DNA of 37,929 bases from a virus. Positions 33,417-37,929 of this stretch are shown piece by piece. A program made the position numbers and the translations under genes. Under the pieces are notes generated by a model. That model was not told where the DNA came from. It ran no database searches and was given only the letters and a program-made list of their open reading frames with translations. Location: IMG/VR virus record IMGVR_UViG_3300048918_000230, positions 1 through 37,929 of that record, one strand, 5' to 3'. Each line of letters opens with the position of its first letter. Positions within the stretch are counted from its first letter, which is position 1.

Positions 33417-34162
33417 CCGCCGCCGGCTGGGCCGCAGTCGGTGCGATCGGCACCACCGCCGTGGCCGCCTACGGGGCGAACAAGGCCGCTAACACGCAAG
33501 CCGATGCCGCACAGGCTGCACAATCGTCCAGCGACCGCCAATTCGACATTTCCCGGCAAGACCAGCTCAACCTGCTGGCCCAGCAACGTGAGGACCAGGC
33601 GCCGTACCGCGACGCCGGCAAGGGCGCGCTGGCGCAAATCATGGCTGGGCTGTCCTCGGGCGGCCAGTTCGCGCAAAAGTTCGACGGCTCGACCCTGACG
33701 GCGGATCCCGGCTACCAATTTCGGCTGGACCAAGGCATCGCCAATATCGACCGCTCCGCCGCGGCGTCCGGCATGTCCGGCTCGGGCGCCGTGCTCAAGG
33801 CGCTGGCTCGGTTCAACAGCGGGCTGGCCTCCGACGAGTACCAGCGCGCATGGGACCGTAACCAAGGCGACACGACGGCGCGCTTTAACCGGCTGGCCAG
33901 CGTGGCCGGCATCGGCCAAACGGCGACCAACGCGACCACGCAGGCAGGGGCGACCGCCACGGGCCAGCTCAACACGTTGGGCACGAACTACGCCAACACC
34001 AACGCCACGCTGCTGGGCAATTTGGGCGAGGCGCGCGCCTCCGGCTACGTGGCCGGCTCCAACGCGATCGGCTCCGGCATCAAATCGCTGTACAACGCCT
34101 ACCAGGCCGGCCCGTGGACCACCGGCGGCGGTTCCGGCGCTGTGGACAACACGCTTTTCTAA
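33401..34162 (+). CDS. DNA ejection/transfer protein (P22 gp7-like position)
   Basis: The product is 253 residues. The N-terminus has a hydrophobic Gly/Ala helix (GWAAVGAIGTTAVAAYGA), which may insert in membrane. The middle is Gln-rich, then YQFRLDQGIANIDRSAAASG and an ALARFNSGLASDEYQRAWDR block, a pattern found in phage DNA-transfer proteins. The end is Gly/Asn/Ala-rich. It probably leaves the head with DNA and helps build the periplasmic conduit. First of three ejection genes in P22 order (7, 20, 16). Confidence 0.78.
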   Translation: MSLGLTAAGWAAVGAIGTTAVAAYGANKAANTQADAAQAAQSSSDRQFDISRQDQLNLLAQQREDQAPYRDAGKGALAQIMAGLSSGGQFAQKFDGSTLTADPGYQFRLDQGIANIDRSAAASGMSGSGAVLKALARFNSGLASDEYQRAWDRNQGDTTARFNRLASVAGIGQTATNATTQAGATATGQLNTLGTNYANTNATLLGNLGEARASGYVAGSNAIGSGIKSLYNAYQAGPWTTGGGSGAVDNTLF

Positions 34163-34171
34163 GGACCGACT

Positions 34172-35689
34172 ATGGCGACGAACACCATTGCGCTGCTGGC
34201 CAAGCCGGCGGAAATCGACTCCACCGAAATGCCCACCAAAATGGCCACGCTGCGCAATCTCTCGCTGCAGAACGACGAGGGTTCGCTCAAGCTGGACGCC
34301 GCGCGGCAGGACATGGCCGACATGCAGACCGCGCGCGCCGCGATCCAGCAGGATCCGACCGGCGGCGACGGCTACCTCAAGGCGCTGGCCAGCGCGGGCA
34401 ACGTCAAGGGCTTCTATGCGGGCGCCAAGGCCAACGCCGACCTGGCCAAAACGCGCGCTGAAACCGGCAAGGACGTGGCGACTGCCGACAAAACCGGCGT
34501 GGAAACGATCAATCTGCGCACACAGCGTTACCGCGACGCCCTCAACAACGTGAACGACCCGGCCAGCGCCGCCGAGTGGGTCAAATCCATCTACGCGGAC
34601 CCGCACATCGGCAAAGTGATCGCGGGCGAGCTCGGGCCGGAGGACGCCGCCATCGCGCGCATTCCGACCGACCCGCAGGCGTTCGCGGCGTGGAAACGCG
34701 GCTCCCAGCTGGGTGCGGAGAAGCTGGTCGAAATCACCAAACCCGTGGTGGGCACGCGCAGCCTGGGCGACCGCGTGGAGAACACGCTCACCGATCCGAC
34801 CACCGGCGCCGTCACTGTCACCGGCTCGGCCAAGATCGGCCAGTCCCCGGACAATGCGGCGACCAACGCGACCACGCAGCGCGGCCAAAACATGACGGCG
34901 GCAACGGCCAAAGAGGGCCAGAAAGTCCAGCTCCAGGTGGCGGGCATGAACCCGGACGGCACGCCGGCGGGCGACGTCGAAACGATGGCGCAGGGGATCG
35001 CGGCTGGCAAGCTGCCGCCCCTGTCCGGCTTCGCGCTGGCGCGGCCGCGCGGGCAGAACATCATGGCGCGCGTCATGGAAATCAACCCGCAGTACGACGC
35101 AGGCGACTACCAGGCCAAAAATGCCGCGCTCAAGGGCTTTGCGACCGGCAAAGAGGGCACGGCGCTGCGCTCGTTCAACGTCGCCGTGGACCACCTCAAC
35201 AGCCTGGCCGAGCTGTGCGACCAACTGGGCAACGGCAACACGCCCGCGTTTAACAAGCTGTCCAATTTCGTGGCGCAGCAGACCGGCAGCGCCGCGCCGA
35301 CCAACTTTGACGCGGTTAAGGCGATCGTGGCCAAAGAAGTGGTCAAGGCCATCGTGGCCGGCGGCGGCGGCGTGGCCGAGCGCGAGGAGCTATCGAACCT
35401 GATCAACAAAGCTAACAGCCCGGCCCAGCTCAAAGGCGTGATCGGCCACTATCTGGACCTCATGGACGCGCAGCGCGCGGGCCTGCTCGACCAGTACCAG
35501 CGCACCACCGGCCGCACCGATGGGGATCAGGTATTCGCGGCCAAGCGCCACGGCGGCCGACCCGGTGAGGCTCCGGCGGGCGGCTCGCTGCCGACCACGA
35601 ACGCGAACGGCTGGGCGCTCCACGTGGACGCCAACGGCAACAAGGCATACGTAAGCCCGGACGGTAAGCAATTCCAGGAGGTGCAGTAA
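34172..35689 (+). CDS. DNA ejection protein (P22 gp20-like position), 505 aa
   Basis: An AAGGA site precedes the ATG. The product is mostly helical and Ala-rich (RQDMADMQTARAAIQQDPTG, SLAELCDQLGNGNTPAFNKL) with no membrane segment. The C-terminus carries a WALHVDANGNKAYVSPDGKQ element, a short beta motif frequent in phage injection and virion proteins. It should be packaged in the head and ejected. Stop and next start overlap as TAATG. The exact homology to gp20 is not visible; position and composition support the call. Confidence 0.72.
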   Translation: MATNTIALLAKPAEIDSTEMPTKMATLRNLSLQNDEGSLKLDAARQDMADMQTARAAIQQDPTGGDGYLKALASAGNVKGFYAGAKANADLAKTRAETGKDVATADKTGVETINLRTQRYRDALNNVNDPASAAEWVKSIYADPHIGKVIAGELGPEDAAIARIPTDPQAFAAWKRGSQLGAEKLVEITKPVVGTRSLGDRVENTLTDPTTGAVTVTGSAKIGQSPDNAATNATTQRGQNMTAATAKEGQKVQLQVAGMNPDGTPAGDVETMAQGIAAGKLPPLSGFALARPRGQNIMARVMEINPQYDAGDYQAKNAALKGFATGKEGTALRSFNVAVDHLNSLAELCDQLGNGNTPAFNKLSNFVAQQTGSAAPTNFDAVKAIVAKEVVKAIVAGGGGVAEREELSNLINKANSPAQLKGVIGHYLDLMDAQRAGLLDQYQRTTGRTDGDQVFAAKRHGGRPGEAPAGGSLPTTNANGWALHVDANGNKAYVSPDGKQFQEVQ

Positions 35690-37614
35690 TGGGCTTTGAC
35701 CTCGCCACCGCCAAGCCGGTAGGTGCCGCCGCGCCAGCACCGTCCCCGCGCGGGTTCGACTTGGCCACCGCGCGCCCGATCGACACGCCGGACCCGCGCA
35801 TGGCGGGCGTGCCGGGCTACGACGCGCAAGGCCGCCCGCAGCAGGCCCAGCCGCCCGCGCAGGACGAACGCCCGGTCAACGGCGTGGACGTGCTCGTCGG
35901 GAAAAAGAACAGCACGGCGGGCAACCTGTTCGACAAGGCGCTCGGCGTCGTGGAGGCTCCGGTTACGGCCATCACGGGCGCGCTGGGCGGCATCGTGGGC
36001 GCCGCGGCGGGGCTGGGCAAAGCCGCCCACAACAAGATTACGACCGGACAAGGCACGAGCGACGCGGACGTCAATAAAACCGTGGAGAACGTGGCGAATT
36101 CGCTCACGTACCAGCCGCGCACCCAAACCGGCCGCAAGATTCTGGAAACCGTCGCTCCGGCCGCCGAAGCGCTCGGCGCGCTTCCAACGGCGGAAATTGC
36201 CAACCTGGGCCGCGCCGCGAGCAGCTCGGGCGGGGCAATCCGCAATCTCGCCACCGCGAACGCCGCCGCGCAGGACGTGGCCGATGCCGCCACCGTCGCC
36301 AACGGGACGCCGGGCCGGCTGCGCGACCTCGTGAAAGCACCGGAACCGGCCATGTCCGGCGTGGGCGCGGCTGCAACGCCGGAAGTCACGCAGCGCGTGC
36401 AGCGGGCGGCCAGTCTGCCGGTGCCGGTCAAGCTCACCAAGGGCCAGCAAACCCGCGATTTCTCCCAAGTGGCATTTGAAAAGGAAACGGCCAAACAGCC
36501 CGAGGGTGCCCCGCTGCGCAACCGCGAAGTGGAGCAGAACCAGCAATTGCTGCAGAACTTCGACGCGTTCCGCGACCAGACCGGCGCGCAGGCGCCGACC
36601 TTGCGGGCCGCTGGCCAAGTTGTGGACGCCGCGCTCGTGAAGAAATACCAGGCCGCGCAGGCCGAAGTGAACGCCGCCTACCAAGCCGCGCGCGACGCCG
36701 GCGAAATGGCCCAGCCGGTGCCCTATAAAACGCTGTCCGATTACCTCGACAAGCACTCGGCCGAAATCGACACCAACAACGTGCCGATGCTGGCCGCCGT
36801 GCGTGCCAAGCTGGCCAAGCTGGACCCGGAGGGCACGGGCACGATCCCGCTCAACGACATGGAGGAGTTGCGCAAGATGGCTGGCCGCCTCACGCAGCCG
36901 GACACGCCCAACGCCGCCCACATCGGGGACGTAAAAAACCTGATCGACACGGCCACCGAGAACGCCGGCGGCGACCTCTACAAAGAGGCGCGGCGCCTGA
37001 ACACCCTCAAGGCCCGCCAGTTTGAGAACGTGGGCGTGATCGACAAGATGATGCGCACCAAGCCGGGCACCAACGACCGCGCCGTCGCGCTGGAGGACGT
37101 GGTGGATCATGCCATTTTCAACGGCTCGCTGGACGACGTGCGCCAGGTGCGGCGCGTGCTGCAGGCCGGCGGCGGCGAGGAGGGCGCGCAGGCGTGGCGC
37201 GAGCTGCAGGGCGGCGCGATCGACAAACTACGGGAAACCATGTTCCCGGCCGGCGGCGCGGCCAACACGGCGGGCGATACGACCGCGCGCTATGCGCAGT
37301 TCGCGCGCATGGTCAACAGCTTGGACAAGGACGGGAAACTGGACTTCGTGTTCGGCAAACAGGGCGCCGCGCAGCTGCGGGACTTCACCCAAACGGCCCA
37401 AGACATTCTCACCACGCCGCCGGGCACCGTCAACACCTCGAACACGGCGTCCGCGCTGCTGCGCGCGTTCGACAAGGCCACGAGTGTGACCGGCAGCGTG
37501 CCGGGCCTGACGAGCGCCACAAAGTTTGTCCAGAAAAAGGTGGGTTCCGCCGTGCTCAAAAAGCGCGTGGACGCTGCCGTCAACCCGCCGGACCCCTCGG
37601 GAGGTAAGCAATAA
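35689..37614 (+). CDS. DNA ejection protein (P22 gp16-like position), 641 aa
   Basis: A GGAGG site precedes the ATG. The N-terminus has two copies of GFDLATA (residues 2-8 and 22-28). A Gly/Ala hydrophobic stretch (AITGALGGIVGAAAGLG, about 85-101) could interact with membrane. A long helical body follows (VKKYQAAQAEVNAAYQAARD, MEELRKMAGRL), and the C-terminus is basic (FVQKKVGSAVLKKRV). It is the last and largest ejection protein, likely needed to move DNA across the inner membrane. It overlaps the gp10-like start (TAATG). Confidence 0.72.
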   Translation: MGFDLATAKPVGAAAPAPSPRGFDLATARPIDTPDPRMAGVPGYDAQGRPQQAQPPAQDERPVNGVDVLVGKKNSTAGNLFDKALGVVEAPVTAITGALGGIVGAAAGLGKAAHNKITTGQGTSDADVNKTVENVANSLTYQPRTQTGRKILETVAPAAEALGALPTAEIANLGRAASSSGGAIRNLATANAAAQDVADAATVANGTPGRLRDLVKAPEPAMSGVGAAATPEVTQRVQRAASLPVPVKLTKGQQTRDFSQVAFEKETAKQPEGAPLRNREVEQNQQLLQNFDAFRDQTGAQAPTLRAAGQVVDAALVKKYQAAQAEVNAAYQAARDAGEMAQPVPYKTLSDYLDKHSAEIDTNNVPMLAAVRAKLAKLDPEGTGTIPLNDMEELRKMAGRLTQPDTPNAAHIGDVKNLIDTATENAGGDLYKEARRLNTLKARQFENVGVIDKMMRTKPGTNDRAVALEDVVDHAIFNGSLDDVRQVRRVLQAGGGEEGAQAWRELQGGAIDKLRETMFPAGGAANTAGDTTARYAQFARMVNSLDKDGKLDFVFGKQGAAQLRDFTQTAQDILTTPPGTVNTSNTASALLRAFDKATSVTGSVPGLTSATKFVQKKVGSAVLKKRVDAAVNPPDPSGGKQ

Positions 37615-37929
37615 TGGCCAAGGGCATGGAGTTCCCACTCGTGGGCGGGGCGTACCAGTCGCGCTCCATGAGCCTGGACGCGCAACGGTGCATCAACTTT
37701 TACCCGGTGCTGGGCGAGTCCGGCACGGCCAAAGTGGTGCGCGCGCTGTTCGGTACGCCCGGTTTGCGCCGCTTGGCCACGCTCACCGAAGGCGAGGGGG
37801 GCGTCCGTGCGCTGTACGTGCCCAGCTCGGGCGACGCCATCGCCGTGCGCGGCTCGGCCGTGTATCGCGTGGCCGCCGACTGGTCCCTCACGTTCGTGGG
37901 TTCGATTGACGCGGGCACAGCGCCCGCCG
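37614..37929 (+). CDS. packaged-DNA stabilisation protein (P22 gp10-like), 5' part
   Basis: This is the N-terminal part of the gene that continues at base 1 of the window. The unique part is 37614-37802, and 37803-37929 duplicates 1-127. The start is an ATG in a TAATG overlap with the stop of the preceding ejection-protein gene, with a strong GGGAGG ribosome site upstream. The N-terminus has the pattern seen in P22 gp10-type proteins: a PLVGGAYQSRS segment, then DAQRCINFYP, then FGTPGL. Joined to 1-1263 the product is 483 residues, close to the 472 of P22 gp10. In P22 this protein forms part of the tail plug that closes the portal channel after headful packaging. Position after the ejection genes and before a coiled-coil tail gene matches that role. 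Confidence 0.9.
   Translation, partial: MAKGMEFPLVGGAYQSRSMSLDAQRCINFYPVLGESGTAKVVRALFGTPGLRRLATLTEGEGGVRALYVPSSGDAIAVRGSAVYRVAADWSLTFVGSIDAGTAPA
37803..37929. repeat. terminal overlap, right copy
   Basis: Exact copy of bases 1-127. Removing one copy gives a circle of 37802 bases. The overlap lies inside the gp10-like gene, which is an unlikely place for a functional direct terminal repeat. Confidence 0.95.

Noticed and set aside
33413-35224. 603-codon minus-strand frame
   Set aside because: It spans two ejection genes and their intergenic gap on the other strand, with no ribosome site or motif.
35527-37110. 527-codon minus-strand frame
   Set aside because: Antisense to the large ejection protein; same shadow composition as the others.

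Overview
The window is a complete, circularly closing genome of a GC-rich, tailed podovirus-like bacteriophage. The last 127 bases (37803-37929) repeat the first 127 (1-127) exactly, which reads as an assembly overlap. The unique genome is therefore about 37.8 kb, and the gene cut by the window ends (37614-37929 continuing into 1-1263) is one intact P22 gp10-like gene. High-GC third positions, sigma70-type promoters and the phage families present suggest a GC-rich proteobacterial host, perhaps a betaproteobacterium; that host guess is inference. There is no phage RNA polymerase, integrase, reverse transcriptase, CRISPR array or tRNA that I could see.

Layout. 25294-37929 joining 1-4905 (+) is the late virion region: small and large terminase, P22-type portal, scaffold, N4-gp56-family major capsid protein, head-tail proteins, three DNA-ejection proteins, gp10-like tail plug, coiled-coil fibre/needle protein and tailspike. 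4922-6492 (+) is lysis: LydA-like holin, glucosaminidase, lipoprotein, DUF1353 protein. 6467-7320 (-) is a four-gene early-type operon led by a 64-residue HTH protein. 7374-14366 (-) is replication and recombination: family A DNA polymerase, a small Cys protein, Enc34-type SSB, DUF2800 Cas4/RecB-like nuclease and three unknowns. 14475-22201 (+) is a second replication operon: beta-class DNA methyltransferase (frame broken at a poly-C tract), SF2 helicase, VRR-NUC nuclease, single-domain TetR-like regulator, PrimPol/SF3 helicase and a gp49-like fusion protein. 22297-24322 (+) is an accessory cluster of small unknown proteins with its own promoter. 24315-24863 (-) is a zinc-motif protein. 24864-25293 is a gene-free region holding a strongly AT-rich island.

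Regulation is the most interesting part. Two palindrome families sit at promoters. TTAAGT-N-ACTTAA-type sites lie in the spacer of two near-consensus sigma70 promoters (7345-7373 and 22243-22271) and in the SSB leader. A second, composite element (TGACGR-NN-CCGTCA paired with TTGA-N6-TCAA) occurs at three promoters: the SSB gene, the 14366/14475 divergent region, and the promoter of the TetR-like gene. Centre-to-centre spacings of the composite pairs are 17, 28, 39 and 50 bp. I propose a two-regulator early circuit: the TetR-like protein (18378-18704) autoregulating and controlling both replication operons, and the 64-residue HTH protein (7126-7320) controlling the accessory operons, with both inputs meeting at the SSB promoter. 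Protein-to-site assignments are inference. A family of similar late promoters precedes terminase, portal, scaffold/capsid and tailspike genes.
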